NCBI RefSeq assembly: GCF_001187535.1
Contig: NZ_LFIO01000120.1
Coordinates: 1-57,545, forward strand
Length of the DNA stretch: 57,545 nt
DNA from: Rhizobium ecuadorense
GTDB taxonomy: Bacteria; Pseudomonadota; Alphaproteobacteria; Rhizobiales; Rhizobiaceae
Direction: 5' to 3'
The notes under the pieces: model-generated
What the model saw: the letters and a program-made list of their open reading frames with translations, nothing else
Database searches by the model: none
Told to the model about the DNA's origin: nothing
Made by a program: the position numbers and the translations under genes
In this document: piece by piece, positions 25,543 to 34,754 of the stretch
Layout: each line of letters starts with the position of its first letter
Numbering within the stretch: the first letter of the stretch is position 1

Positions 25543-25744
25543 GCTTCCACGCTCAATAAGAGGTCCGATAACGTCGCACGCCGTCTTTTTCCTAAAAGAC
25601 GATCGACCGACTGGCCTATGCGGCAGGCTTCCCGACCAGCCCGTCCGGGAGTCACGATTCGATGGCGTTGTCATTGCGCCTGTATGGGATGAGGTAAGGC
25701 AATTCCGCTTGCGCGACCGGAAGGATCAGGCGCAGAATAAAATC

Positions 25745-26761
25745 ATGAACCCCATTTCCACCTCCAGTCGCGCTCGGGAGCGCTTTCTCGAAGCAATCCT
25801 TCAGAGTGCCATCGAATATGCGATCATCGCCCTGGATCTCGACTCCCGAGTGATCACCTGGAATGAGGGTGCCCGCCGAATTCTCGGATGGGATGAGACC
25901 GAAATCGTCGGCCATCCCGTGGCCGTTATTTTCACTGAGGAAGACCGCGCGGCGGGCATTCCTCAACGGGAAATGACCGCCACACTGACCCAGGGCCATG
26001 GAGATGATGAGCGCTGGCACCTTCGAAAGGACGGCTCGTTATTCTGGGCGTCGGGCCAGATGATGGCGTTGAGATCGGATGATGGCGAACTCGAAGGCTT
26101 CGTGAAGATCCTCAGGGATCGAACCGAGCAGCGGGAAAATGAGGAGCGACAGCGCGTCCTGATGCACGAACTTTCTCACCGCATCAAGAACACGCTGGCA
26201 GTCGTTCAGGCGATCACCAACCAGTCATTCCGGAACGCCGCCAGCATCGAAGCCGCGGAGCAGTCGATCTCGTCGCGCATCAAGGCATATGCAAACGCGC
26301 ACGATATTTTGCTGCAGAAGAACTGGTTATCCGCAGCCGTCGATACGATCATCGAAGCGACCACGGTGAATCTCGGCGTTGAACCGAGCCGCATCAAAGC
26401 AAGCGGTCCGGCAGTCAGCCTGAACCCGCAAGCGGCTCTTGGCTTCGCCCTCGTGCTGCATGAGCTTGTCACCAATGCGACAAAGTACGGGGCTCTATCA
26501 GGGGATACAGGAACTGTCGAGATCGAGTGGTCCGTGCGCAAAAATGTCGGCGACGATCGCTTCAATCTCCATTGGCAAGAGAGCGGTGGCCCAGCCGTGG
26601 AAGCCCCAAAGAAGAAGGGCTTCGGCTCCCGCTTGGTCAATACGAGCCTGTCCGCTTTCGGAGACGTCTCGTTTGACTACGCCGCAACCGGCTTCAAGCT
26701 CGACCTCGAGGCATCGCTTCAGAAACTGCAATATCAAAATTGTCCGGATCTTGAAGTATGA
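25745..26761 (+). CDS. PAS-domain HWE histidine kinase
   Basis: Read from ATG 25745 (MNPISTSSRAR), 338 residues. A PAS domain (residues 15-130; IIALDLDSRVITWNEGARRI) is followed by a kinase core of the HWE family: H-box LMHELSHRIKNTLAVVQAI, N-box LVLHELVTNATKYGALS, the W-x-E motif in NLHWQESGG and GFGSRLV. It is soluble, with no membrane segment. HWE kinases in alphaproteobacteria often feed the general stress response (PhyR/EcfG). No cognate regulator gene lies nearby. It is intact, unlike the LOV-kinase remnant just upstream on the other strand. Confidence 0.88.
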   Translation: MNPISTSSRARERFLEAILQSAIEYAIIALDLDSRVITWNEGARRILGWDETEIVGHPVAVIFTEEDRAAGIPQREMTATLTQGHGDDERWHLRKDGSLFWASGQMMALRSDDGELEGFVKILRDRTEQRENEERQRVLMHELSHRIKNTLAVVQAITNQSFRNAASIEAAEQSISSRIKAYANAHDILLQKNWLSAAVDTIIEATTVNLGVEPSRIKASGPAVSLNPQAALGFALVLHELVTNATKYGALSGDTGTVEIEWSVRKNVGDDRFNLHWQESGGPAVEAPKKKGFGSRLVNTSLSAFGDVSFDYAATGFKLDLEASLQKLQYQNCPDLEV

Positions 26762-26830
26762 AGAGATGTCAAATGCTGCCCCGAGGCTCCGTGTCGTCGC
26801 CGATGCCAAGATCAGCGAAACAACTGGCCT

Positions 26831-27067
26831 TCATGCGCCTACTCGGCCTTCGATCTCCTGAGGAGACAGGTGGTAGATGACGAGTTTTTCGACGACGTAT
26901 TCCAGGTCCTGGTCCATCCTGAGAAGGTCGGTTGATTTGCCCAGGTGGCCGCATTCACCGAGATAGTCGAAGCACATACCCCACACCGCATTGCGAAGCT
27001 TAAGAACCTTCCTCGTCGTCTCCGGCGAGAAATATGGTTCTTCACTGAAATCGAGGGCATCAGACAC
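26831..27067 (-). CDS. Small conserved-looking hypothetical protein (78 residues)
   Basis: Reads from GTG 27067 (VSDALDFSEEPYFSPETTRK) and has an evenly mixed, protein-like composition with helices around KVLKLRNAVWGMCFDYL and DLEYVVEKLVIYHL. No family recognised. Its start overlaps the stop of the 54-residue frame upstream. The frame stays open a further 28 codons before 27067 (DALSRRARDVSDALDF), so the two may be broken parts of one older gene. Confidence 0.5.
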   Translation of the reverse strand: MSDALDFSEEPYFSPETTRKVLKLRNAVWGMCFDYLGECGHLGKSTDLLRMDQDLEYVVEKLVIYHLSPQEIEGRVGA

Positions 27068-27224
27068 GTCCCGCGCTCGCCGCGACAGAGCGTCCGACGA
27101 GACCTCGAACCATCTTCCGCGAACACTTCATAGCACTGCCTGCAACGTGCTTCGCGTAGACTGCAATCTTCAGTACATCGTTAAGCGAGATGTCTTGGTC
27201 GTGTCTGAACAACACCGTAGGCAT
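27060..27224 (-). CDS. 54-residue basic hypothetical protein
   Basis: ATG 27224 has a good ribosome site (GGAGG, 7 bases upstream). The product (MPTVLFRHDQDISLNDVLKI and a basic tail) has no recognised family and overlaps the GTG start of the 78-residue frame. Either a coupled pair of small genes or a frameshifted single gene. Confidence 0.4.
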   Translation of the reverse strand: MPTVLFRHDQDISLNDVLKIAVYAKHVAGSAMKCSRKMVRGLVGRSVAASAGRV

Positions 27225-27367
27225 GCCGGATCCTCCGTATTCGAGATGGAATAGAGCGCCTCAGGAATGTTCCCATTTTGTTCCTTTCAAAAAAGGAGTC
27301 AGGGGCGCTTTTTTCGATGGTCGTCATAAGGCGCTCACTATCCAACGGGTCCACCGGATTTCGTCGG

Positions 27368-27881
27368 CTATGCCTTGCACCATGGTCTCGGCCTCGGAGG
27401 ACAGCTCTTGCGGCCGCAGACGAATGGTACTGCAAGGCCTTCGCTGATCAGAATGCTGCCGACATCCTTCCCGTCAACCAACAGCATCCCGAAAGAGCGC
27501 CATGGTCGCATTTCTTCGTACCTTCGGTGCCCGGCGGACAAAAGCACGCGACTTTTCTCAGTTCGGTGCTGCCGCCGGCAACCAGCTCTCGAAGCCGCGC
27601 CGACGCCCGCTCGCCCTGTTGGCGCTCATATTAGCATTGGGGCGAGAACTTCTCCGGCGTGTTGAAGCCCACCAAACGTGTTCCGGCGGCATCGCCAACG
27701 ACGTGTACGGTGTCTCCGTCGGTCACCGTGAATTCCTGGGCCACAGATGTCCTCGCTGTGCCGGAGTTGACTGAAATTGCCCTCCCAAATCGGATACCTG
27801 CTGTGCGACGGCCACAGCAGCAACGATCAGGAGCCCAATGGCCAGCCGTCTGCCTGCTCTACCAAAACTGGGGACGAACAT
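27368..27881 (-). pseudogene. Thermonuclease (SNase-like) remnant
   Basis: Starting at ATG 27881 the strand reads a signal-peptide-like MFVPSFGRAGRRLAIGLLIV. After a frame change it gives AQEFTVTDGDTVHVVGDAAG and TRLVGFNTPE (the SNase active-site fold start). An in-frame stop after FSPQC is followed by YERQQGERASARLRELVA, CFCPPGTEGTKKCDHG, and after another frame change MLLVDGKDVGSILISEGLAV and FVCGRKSCPPRPRPWC. This is a thermonuclease-family protein with two frameshifts and one stop. Confidence 0.7.
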
Positions 27882-28117
27882 TTTCTTGGGCTGGTGGCGA
27901 GATCGGGGAAAGGGAACGACCGCGGATTGCGATGGGGCGGGCCGAGCGCTGCCTTAGAATCTCGAAAGTCTTTCGCCACTGTTGAGAGGCGAGCATTTCC
28001 GCCAGAACGCTCAAGGCGAGCGTGAATGTCGGCAAGAAACGTTCGCTGCCAACCCGTCAAGTTTTGACGTTGCAGTGCCGCCTCGATGTCGTGTCGCAGG
28101 TTTCCAGCCGGTTCCAT
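27827..28117 (-). CDS. Small hypothetical protein, possibly truncated (96 residues)
   Basis: The first 50 residues (MEPAGNLRHDIEAALQRQNL, TGWQRTFLADIHARLERSGG) look like the start of small helical rhizobial hypothetical proteins. The rest reads into the promoter and 5' end of the thermonuclease remnant and is probably not original. No function can be given. Confidence 0.3.
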   Translation of the reverse strand: MEPAGNLRHDIEAALQRQNLTGWQRTFLADIHARLERSGGNARLSTVAKDFRDSKAALGPPHRNPRSFPFPDLATSPRKCSSPVLVEQADGWPLGS

Positions 28118-28263
28118 GGCTCTATCGCTTCGTGCGGATAATCACACCTAAGCAGGAGGACCGGAAGAAATTGTAAACTGCAACCTCATTCAGCGACCAG
28201 GGACGGATTTCAGCCCATCGCGGGCGTGAATTGGCCGCTACGGGTCGTAGCGGCGCCGGCGAA

Positions 28264-28850
28264 TTATTGCACCTCATAAACGCCTGCGTTATCAGCAGCG
28301 TCGCGCAGCCCCTTAAATGACGCGTGCCGCAGCTTCCCGTCGTGCGTCCACGCTCGATATTTGATCTCGGCAACAAGCTTCGGATCGACGAAGACCGCAT
28401 TTCACTTCCGTCCGTATCGACAGGGGGCTTGCCGATGGTCAGTTTGTCTATCTGTTTCCGGAACTCACCCGCAGAACATTCGCTGAAGCCGGTTCCCACT
28501 CCCCCGACATACCAGCTCTTTTCCTCTGCGCGGCGAGCAGCAGCCGCCCAATGCCCGCAATGACGCCGTCGACTTCTCATGCCCAATGATTAAAAAGCCA
28601 TCGCTCTGGACACATTTGATCTTCACCCAGCCGACCGGGTCGATAGGTGGCGTCCCTTCGCTTGGCGATGATCCCCTCAAGCCCGTGGTCGCAGGCGATG
28701 CGCAGGAGAACCTCTCCGTCCGTCTCGATCCTCGGACAGTCGAAGGGCGTCTTCGCCGCCTGCCGGCACCAGCCCTTCCAGAAGATGGCGTCGCGAGGCG
28801 AGTTCGGTTCCAGTGAGGTCGTGGCCGTCGGCTGGAAGCTGTCGATCGAT
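28264..28850 (-). pseudogene. ATP-dependent DNA ligase (LigD-type) remnant
   Basis: Frames on the minus strand combine into the ligase half of a LigD-like protein. They read DGHDLTGTELASRRHLLEGL, then GEVLLRIACDHGLEGIIAKR, RRDATYRPGR, GWVKIKCVQSDGFLIIGHE, RRGKELVYVGGVGTGF-like text, FRKQIDKLTIGKPPVDTDG and the end GLRDAADNAGVYEVQ, spread over three frames. The catalytic lysine region is missing upstream. It belonged to a bacterial end-joining (Ku/LigD) type ligase and is dead here. Confidence 0.7.
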
Positions 28851-28896
28851 TAAGAATGCTCAGGGCGAAGCCTGGTTATGCAGTCAATCGGGCAGG

Positions 28897-29130
28897 TCAG
28901 TGAACGGCAGCCGACGTCGGCGCGTTTACACGTGTTGCCCACCTGCCGACATAGGTGCCGATGAGCAGCGTCGTGACATCCTCTAACGATCTCGCGCCTT
29001 CGTTGAAGAACTCGATGGCGGCCGAGCACAAGGTTTGCGACGCCTGGTCGTCGGGTTCGACTTCGTAATAGCGGTACCAAGCCTGTACCGCTTCCGAAAG
29101 CATGCGGAAGTGTTTGTCGTGCGTTGGCAT
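28897..29130 (-). CDS. Small acidic hypothetical protein (77 residues)
   Basis: Chosen start ATG 29130 (MPTHDKHFRM) has a strong ribosome site (GGAGG, 7 bases upstream); a Met eight residues earlier does not. The product is helical and acidic (LSEAVQAWYRYYEVEPDDQA; AAIEFFNEGARSLEDVTTLL), with no membrane segment. No family recognised, but codon use and composition look like a real gene. Confidence 0.5.
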   Translation of the reverse strand: MPTHDKHFRMLSEAVQAWYRYYEVEPDDQASQTLCSAAIEFFNEGARSLEDVTTLLIGTYVGRWATRVNAPTSAAVH

Positions 29131-29225
29131 GTGACATCCTCCAGCTATCGACATAGCGGAGGAGCGATCTACAACAAGACCTCAGTCTCCAACTCTTCGG
29201 GATCCTGACGGCGGTCGTTCCCCAC

Positions 29226-29546
29226 TCAAAGGACGCCACAGTCGAGAACGGTCACCTCATGCGGCTTCGGAACATGAACAAGACGAGAGATCCGGTGAGG
29301 TCTGCTGCGGTTGCGGCGAACATGAAAGCTCGCTTCCGGAACCCCTGCGGCCCAATCTTCGGGTGCCCAGCTTAATGGCAGCGGCCTTCCCGGCATCTCG
29401 TCCAGCACCCGGCCGAATATCGCCTGCTCACAACCGGGCGGCCAGTCGACGACCCTGCCCTTCTCCTCAGTAGTGAAGATGGCATACTCAAGCGCGCCGC
29501 TGACGGAAGGTCTGAGGATGTCGCGACTACGCGAGGAGAAGAGCAA
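29226..29546 (-). pseudogene. PAS sensor-domain fragment
   Basis: The N-terminal part reads as a PAS domain of sensor kinases (ALEYAIFTTEEKGRVVDWPP, AIFGRVLDEMPGRPLPLS, PEDWAAGVPE) and then loses similarity. No kinase core follows. A truncated copy of a sensor-kinase gene. Confidence 0.45.
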
Positions 29547-29631
29547 GAGGGCGCCTGCGGACTAGCTCGCGGCACTAGGAACTCAATGCCTCTTAGGACA
29601 TTTCTTGCACGCAAAATTGGAGATAAAGAAC

Positions 29632-29760
29632 ATGGATCAGATTGTCATGTCAGATACGACCCCGGCAGCAAGCCGCAGGGCTGCTCGTATCTCCAGAGGC
29701 TACAGCCTCGAGGAGCTTGCAATTGCGACCGGACTTGCACGCGCGCATGAGCTTTTCTGA
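29632..29760 (+). pseudogene. Truncated HTH (XRE-like) regulator fragment
   Basis: From ATG 29632 (GGAG upstream) 42 residues read MSDTTPAASRRAARISRGYS and LEELAIATGLA, the first helices of an XRE-type DNA-binding domain, and then end after a few codons. The recognition helix is missing, so it is probably non-functional. Confidence 0.4.
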
Positions 29761-30660
29761 TCTGGTGGGTAGACGCGTCCTCCTGGTAGCAAAGAGCAGC
29801 TTTGAATCAGAGTTCAGCTCATTTGGGGATCGTTAGCGTTCAGCTTCGGTAGGCGGACGTATATTATTGCGATGGTGGAAGGTTGCAAGCGCCGGATTCT
29901 GCGAAATTCAGTCGCGCTTGGACCAGCGACAGCGGGCCGTTCGGACCGCCTCGGACCAACTCAGCATCATGATCGTCTTGCCCATCATCTTCCCAAAAAC
30001 ACACAGGGCGAATCTCGTAGCCGCCTCGCTCTGAAAGGGTCGCGAAATGGCAGCACGGGCACCGGTATGCCTGCCCCTCAACGTAAGGCTCAATGATGTT
30101 GCGAAACTACATTGCGAGAGGTTCACCTCAGTCACAGACTTTGTCAACAGGGCCTAGTACGCCGCGCAGTGCCTATTACTTCGTCGCCGAATCGGTCGGC
30201 AAATTGCTGCCGCACCGCGTGTTCTGGTGACTATCCCGGCAATCGGATTACGGCAGGAGGGCAATCGCGACGCTCCACGGATTGATGATCTCCGTCACCC
30301 GTTTCGCCGTCCAGACCCTGATCAACTGGCGTTGCCGAAGAGATTGAGGTCGATCACAATCGAAGCAGAACAACAACTGCAGGCATATGAGCAGTATTTG
30401 CAAGATGCGCGCGCGCTGTTTCGTCAAACGATCGTAAATTATCAGCCGGTTGTCCGGGTTTTCTCTACTTTTGCTTCACTGATGGTGAGATCGCTCGCAA
30501 AGAAATCTGTGCAACGTCGGCCATACGCCGGTACTCGTATTCGTTCAGCGGGGCCGGAAATGCGAATTGACGAAACACGATACGGCGGGAACGCGGCTCA
30601 CAAATGCCTCTAGCTGGAACCGAAGATCAAAGGCCTGGCGATGTGGGCAGAAATAGGCGT
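29761..30660. other. 900-base region with degraded sequence
   Basis: No gene recognised. The longest open frames lack ribosome sites and family motifs. The only clear content is the short copy of the ATP-grasp gene at 30493-30591. Confidence 0.35.
30493..30591. repeat. Degenerate partial copy of the ATP-grasp gene
   Basis: About 99 bases match 31121-31219 inside the ATP-grasp gene at about 90 percent identity in the same orientation (shared gtactcgtattc, ttcagcggggccggaaatgcga). The copy lies 70 bases beyond the end of that gene. It may be the last trace of a second, paralogous ATP-grasp gene, or a small duplication. Confidence 0.75.
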
Positions 30661-31890
30661 TTACGTCGGAAATGGAGTTATTGTCCAATCGATTTGATCG
30701 ACGGCATTCTGAAGGATCGCCTCGCACTGGGCTAGGCTCGGTGAAACCGCTATGACGTGCCCGATCCAGTCTCGGGCATCTCCTTTCCTAATGATCGGCG
30801 TGTTCGTAGCTAGATACAATTTGACCTCGGCGACACCTGGTAAAACGGCCAACCGGCTCTCGCTATCAGACCACGTTAGTGTGCCGTCGCGGTCAGGAAC
30901 TAGTATTCGGGCGGCCGCAGTGTGCGAACGTCTCCTGTGCAACGTCGACTCCTCGCCGATAGCAAGCTTGATGTGCTCGGTGATGAGGTCGATACCGTAT
31001 GCTAAGAGAATCAATTGTGGGTCCGGCGTTCCAGCAAGGCGCGGATTGACTTCTATAACGACGGGTCCACGACTCGTCCACCGGAGTTCGATATTGGCCG
31101 GTCCCCATTCAAGACCGAGAGCTCGCAAAGAACTCTGTGCAACGTCGACGATACGCTGGTACTCGTATTCATTCAGCGGGGCCGGAAATGCGAAATGACG
31201 ATACACGAAGTGCGGCGGTGGGCCGAAATCAGCGGCACAGACCCCTATAACGTCAGTCCCCATTGTTTCAACCGAAAAATGTGGGCCTCGCGCCAATTCT
31301 TCAATCAGTATGCCTGACGAGAAATTTCGCACGTCAGTGCTGTTCAGCAAATGGCTCGTCTGCTCACACAGCTCATCGACATTGCAGCAGAGTCGTACAC
31401 CGGCACTACCAACACCTACGACTGGCTTAACAACTACAGGGAAGCCAATCTCTGCAGCGGCGGATATAACTTCGGTAGTATTCACTGCTAGAAAATATGA
31501 CGGTACGGAAACGCCTCCTTCCTTAAGGAGCTGACGTTGCGTGAATTTGTTGCAGCATCTTTCTACCGCCTCCGGATTGGGGCCTGGTAGCCCAAAATGC
31601 CGACAGAGTTTGCCACTAGTCGCATAGAATGCCTCTCTGGCGCAGGTGATCCCAGCTACGTCATACGTTGAACGGAGGCGGGAACATTCGCGGATAAGCG
31701 CATCAAGATCTTTCGTATCAACTACGATTGCCTCGATACATTTTTCCTTAAGATAGTCGTATTGGACGGGCGGAGCTGCCAGGACTATTGGATGGAGCCC
31801 AAGATCCTGCGCGGCCCGGACATAAAGTTGTCCGGTACCGGCGGTATTACCTTCGATAAAAACTAGCGCTCTTCTCGTCACTCTCGGCAC
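30661..31890 (-). CDS. ATP-grasp carboxylate-amine ligase
   Basis: A 409-residue ATP-grasp enzyme. The N-terminal domain (ALVFIEGNTAGTGQLYVRAA) is followed by the ATP-binding lid (IGFPVVVKPVVGVGSAGVRL with the ATP-binding Lys) and the metal-binding end VVIEVNPRLAGTPDPQLI. Such enzymes join a carboxylate to an amine or thiol through an acyl phosphate, as in dipeptide and antibiotic ligases. Substrate cannot be read from sequence. The start codon is GTG. It is the last gene of the ddl-like / dapF-like / ATP-grasp set on this strand, 466 bases after the dapF-like gene. Confidence 0.85.
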   Translation of the reverse strand: MPRVTRRALVFIEGNTAGTGQLYVRAAQDLGLHPIVLAAPPVQYDYLKEKCIEAIVVDTKDLDALIRECSRLRSTYDVAGITCAREAFYATSGKLCRHFGLPGPNPEAVERCCNKFTQRQLLKEGGVSVPSYFLAVNTTEVISAAAEIGFPVVVKPVVGVGSAGVRLCCNVDELCEQTSHLLNSTDVRNFSSGILIEELARGPHFSVETMGTDVIGVCAADFGPPPHFVYRHFAFPAPLNEYEYQRIVDVAQSSLRALGLEWGPANIELRWTSRGPVVIEVNPRLAGTPDPQLILLAYGIDLITEHIKLAIGEESTLHRRRSHTAAARILVPDRDGTLTWSDSESRLAVLPGVAEVKLYLATNTPIIRKGDARDWIGHVIAVSPSLAQCEAILQNAVDQIDWTITPFPT

Positions 31891-32356
31891 TCTCGTCGGC
31901 TCCCGCTCTTCAATTCACACCAGCAAGAGTTGTGCCAGCCGCACAAACATCGGGGCACTTTCTATCATTAATGTTCAGTGCTCAGATGAGGGAGAAAGGG
32001 ACGATGGCTGACTATCGTCAATGTCATATATCCGACAACGGCATTTCTTTGGACGTGAGAAAATTGCTGAGTCTGCGGGGTTACGCTCGTCCGCGATATA
32101 TCCGTCAGAGATTGGTCAGCCAAAGGAAGAACGAGGGTGGAACGAGTCTTGCGCTGTGATGTACGTCGCAGCAACTCAAACCGCTGGAGCGAACTCAAAG
32201 CTGGATAAAACTTGGTGGCAAGGTCAATGTGGGAAGAGGTGCTCGGGATAGGTCGACGGTCGGCATAAATGGGGAAGATGAACAACGTCGATCCACTTGC
32301 CTGGCTCACTCAGCCCCTCAACCCGCGCAACCTCGCAAGAGCTAACTGACGTTAGC
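31891..32356. other. Intergenic between ATP-grasp and dapF-like genes
   Basis: 466 bases without a recognised gene or element on either strand. A promoter for the ATP-grasp gene may lie here, so the three ligase/epimerase genes may not be a single transcript. Confidence 0.3.
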
Positions 32357-33250
32357 CTACGACTTCTTGCCTCCTTCTATAAAGCCATGACAGCAGAACG
32401 CGACAGGCCCGGTCATGACAGCCATGTCTCCGTTTGCGATCTCGATTTTCAGCAATCCGGCCGGAAGGTGGACCGCAATTCTGGTGGAAGTGACGAGGCC
32501 TCGTTTCAGTGCCGCATAGGCGGCGACGCATGCGCCGGTTCCGCATGCCTTGGTCAATATGCCCGGACGCTCCCAGACGGCGAGCCGCAGTGTCCGCCCG
32601 TCCAGAACCTCGGCGGCGTCCACATTAATGCCCTCGGGAAAGAGGGGGTCGTTCTGCACCACCGGCGCATGGTGAGCCATGTCAAAGAGTTCGAGGCAAT
32701 CGACGAAGAAGACAGCGTGCGGGTTGCCTATATCGAGCGCGAGGCCGTCCTTCAGTGGTCCGCTTTGTACTGGCAAGTGAAGCGTATCTACCTCTCTGGA
32801 CAGGGGAATCCTGCGCCAGTCCATGCTGATTGGCCCAAACGTGACGCTGATTTGCATTGGCCCTGCTCTTCGACAGTGAAGGACACCTGCTTTCGTTTCA
32901 ATCTGCACCTCGTCCTCGCCGGTCTCCTCGAGAAGAAGATACGCAATGCAGCGCGTGGCATTGCCGCATGCACCGACTTCCTTGCCGTCTATGTTAAAGA
33001 TTCTCATCGCCGCGTAGGCACCGACGTTGCGCCCCTTGTCCGAGGCCGGTTCGATGGTGAGCAGTTGCTCGCCTCCCGGACCGGTGTGGCAATCGCAGAT
33101 GCGGACGATGTCCTCACGATCGAAAGACTTCGACCCGTCGCGCCGATCTACGATCACAAAATAGTTGTGTAAGCCGTGCATCTTGATAAATGGCCACTGC
33201 CCGGGCAAGTCAACTGGTGGAGGGCATGAGAGAAAGTTGATGTGTCTCAT
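32357..33250 (-). CDS. Diaminopimelate-epimerase-like (DapF) amino-acid racemase
   Basis: A 297-residue DapF-fold enzyme with both catalytic Cys sites: EVGACGNATRC (C95) and ILTKACGTGACVAA (C236). The cofactor-free two-base mechanism needs both, so it should be active. Family members epimerise LL-DAP to meso-DAP, but close relatives racemise other amino acids, such as O-ureidoserine in D-cycloserine biosynthesis. A chromosomal dapF must exist for growth, so this plasmid copy probably has another role. The first 22 residues extend beyond usual DapF starts; ATG at residue 24 (MHGLHNYF) may be the true start. Confidence 0.85.
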   Translation of the reverse strand: MRHINFLSCPPPVDLPGQWPFIKMHGLHNYFVIVDRRDGSKSFDREDIVRICDCHTGPGGEQLLTIEPASDKGRNVGAYAAMRIFNIDGKEVGACGNATRCIAYLLLEETGEDEVQIETKAGVLHCRRAGPMQISVTFGPISMDWRRIPLSREVDTLHLPVQSGPLKDGLALDIGNPHAVFFVDCLELFDMAHHAPVVQNDPLFPEGINVDAAEVLDGRTLRLAVWERPGILTKACGTGACVAAYAALKRGLVTSTRIAVHLPAGLLKIEIANGDMAVMTGPVAFCCHGFIEGGKKS

Positions 33251-33419
33251 TGTTCTGTCCAGCTAGATAAAGTGTTCAACTCAAAGCAATCCAATCGTGT
33301 TACGCTAGGCTGCGATTCACCCGCTCCTTGGCTCGTGTGGCAGGACCATGCTGAGCCCTTGAGCGTTTCAAGCAGCGCTCCAGATTGCGCCGATGTTAGT
33401 GCACTCCAAGGTCCCCTCT

Positions 33420-33740
33420 ACCAGCCCCGCAATGGCACTTACGCGTCTAACACTCGGTGGCAGAGCCAGCCGTCACCCCTTAGCCAGGAGGCTGCCTAGC
33501 CGGCCTCAGGCTTGGTACTCAAGCCGCGGCCGTCCCGTGTCTTGGCAGCCAATCGGCGCCGGCGCGCCAGCGTAGCGCCCCTAATGACAGACACTCGCGC
33601 AGTTGACGCCGATCTATCGGGCGATGTCAGTCTGGGGAAGCCGCCCCTAGCGTAACGCAGCCGCGGCTGTCAGACAGCACTCCTCCATCTGCTCCGGCGT
33701 CAAATGCGCGGGCCGGAGACGTTTCCATTCATTACGCACC
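33420..33740 (-). pseudogene. IS630-type (winged-helix) transposase N-terminal remnant
   Basis: The minus strand reads RLRPAHLTPEQMEECCLTAA, then with stops and frame changes GRLPQTDIAR, IGVNCASVCH, and QDTGRPRLEYQA: the helix-turn-helix start of IS630-like transposases. Several stops (tag/tga) interrupt it. The rest of 33251-33761 shows nothing else recognisable. Confidence 0.45.
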
Positions 33741-33761
33741 TCCTCACGACACTAGCCTACG

Positions 33762-34754
33762 TCACACAACCTTAGTAGAGATCATCAGCTGCCCGGGTAT
33801 CTGCGCAGCAGTGCTTAGTGTGATGAGATCTTCGAATGAGAACCGTGATTGGAACGAGAGCGGCGCATTGCTTTCAGGGAGCAGTCCTGGGATGGTGTTA
33901 ACCTCGAGGTAGACGGGGGCGCCGTCATTATAGATAAAGTCGAAGCGTACAAGCCCCTTACAGTCCAGCTGTTTATAAAGCCTGAGGACATCATCGCGGA
34001 TACGTTCTGCCGCCGGTCCTTGGAGTATCTTGGGTATAGCATGCTCATCGACCGACCTCTGCTTCAGCCGGTCATCGTAGAAGCGCCAGCCGATTGGAAG
34101 GTCGAATAACACGACATCTCCGATGATAAGCTCTGATCCCACTTGAAAGATACCGACGGTGCCAGATGGCCCTTCGATGAATTCTTCAAGGCGCCACCTG
34201 GAGCAATCAGTAGGTTCGATTCGGGCAATCGCCTCCGCGGCTGCAGCATGGCCATCCAGCATCTTGATTCCAATACTGGACCCCTCGCCAATCGGTTTAA
34301 GGACCAGTACCTGCGACTGCTGTAGTTCGAGCGGCCAGGAGCGAGGGTCTCCCAGGGCTGCTACTAAACGGCCTCGCGGGACTGGATAGCCCCAATCTCG
34401 AAGCAATGAGACAAAGATGTCTTTGTTCATTCCAATTGCGGAGGGCAGCGTTGATGGCCCGGAGTAGGGAACGCGCAGGATGTCAAGGAACCCCTGCATC
34501 GTACCATCTTCGCCTCCTGCGCCATAGACCACACTGAGCACGAAGTCGCATTGGAGGACGGCGCGGAGCAATTGCTCTACATCGTTCGGCTCAACAAATT
34601 CAACTGAACGGCAAAGGTTCTGGAGGTGCGGCAATAGTACATCTTTAGTTTCAAGAGATGCTGCGCGCTCAGTTGATGATCCTCCAGCAAGAAGAACTAG
34701 CCGCAACGGGGATAGAACTTCTCGTGCGGCCGATAGCAGTTTCGCGTCATGCAT
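33762..34754 (-). CDS. D-alanine-D-alanine-ligase-like ATP-grasp enzyme
   Basis: Start chosen at ATG 34754 (MHDAKLLSAA), with AAGGAGG 8 bases upstream; the frame is open a further 588 bases but without similarity. The 330-residue product matches Ddl: LVLLAGGSSTERAASLE, GAGGEDGTMQGFLDILRVPY, SQVLVLKPIGEGSSIGIKM and the end region VYLEVNTIPGLLPES. It would join two D-amino acids or similar. In antibiotic clusters (D-cycloserine) an extra Ddl gives self-resistance. It is followed by the dapF-like and ATP-grasp genes on the same strand, with transposase debris between. Confidence 0.85.
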   Translation of the reverse strand: MHDAKLLSAAREVLSPLRLVLLAGGSSTERAASLETKDVLLPHLQNLCRSVEFVEPNDVEQLLRAVLQCDFVLSVVYGAGGEDGTMQGFLDILRVPYSGPSTLPSAIGMNKDIFVSLLRDWGYPVPRGRLVAALGDPRSWPLELQQSQVLVLKPIGEGSSIGIKMLDGHAAAAEAIARIEPTDCSRWRLEEFIEGPSGTVGIFQVGSELIIGDVVLFDLPIGWRFYDDRLKQRSVDEHAIPKILQGPAAERIRDDVLRLYKQLDCKGLVRFDFIYNDGAPVYLEVNTIPGLLPESNAPLSFQSRFSFEDLITLSTAAQIPGQLMISTKVV

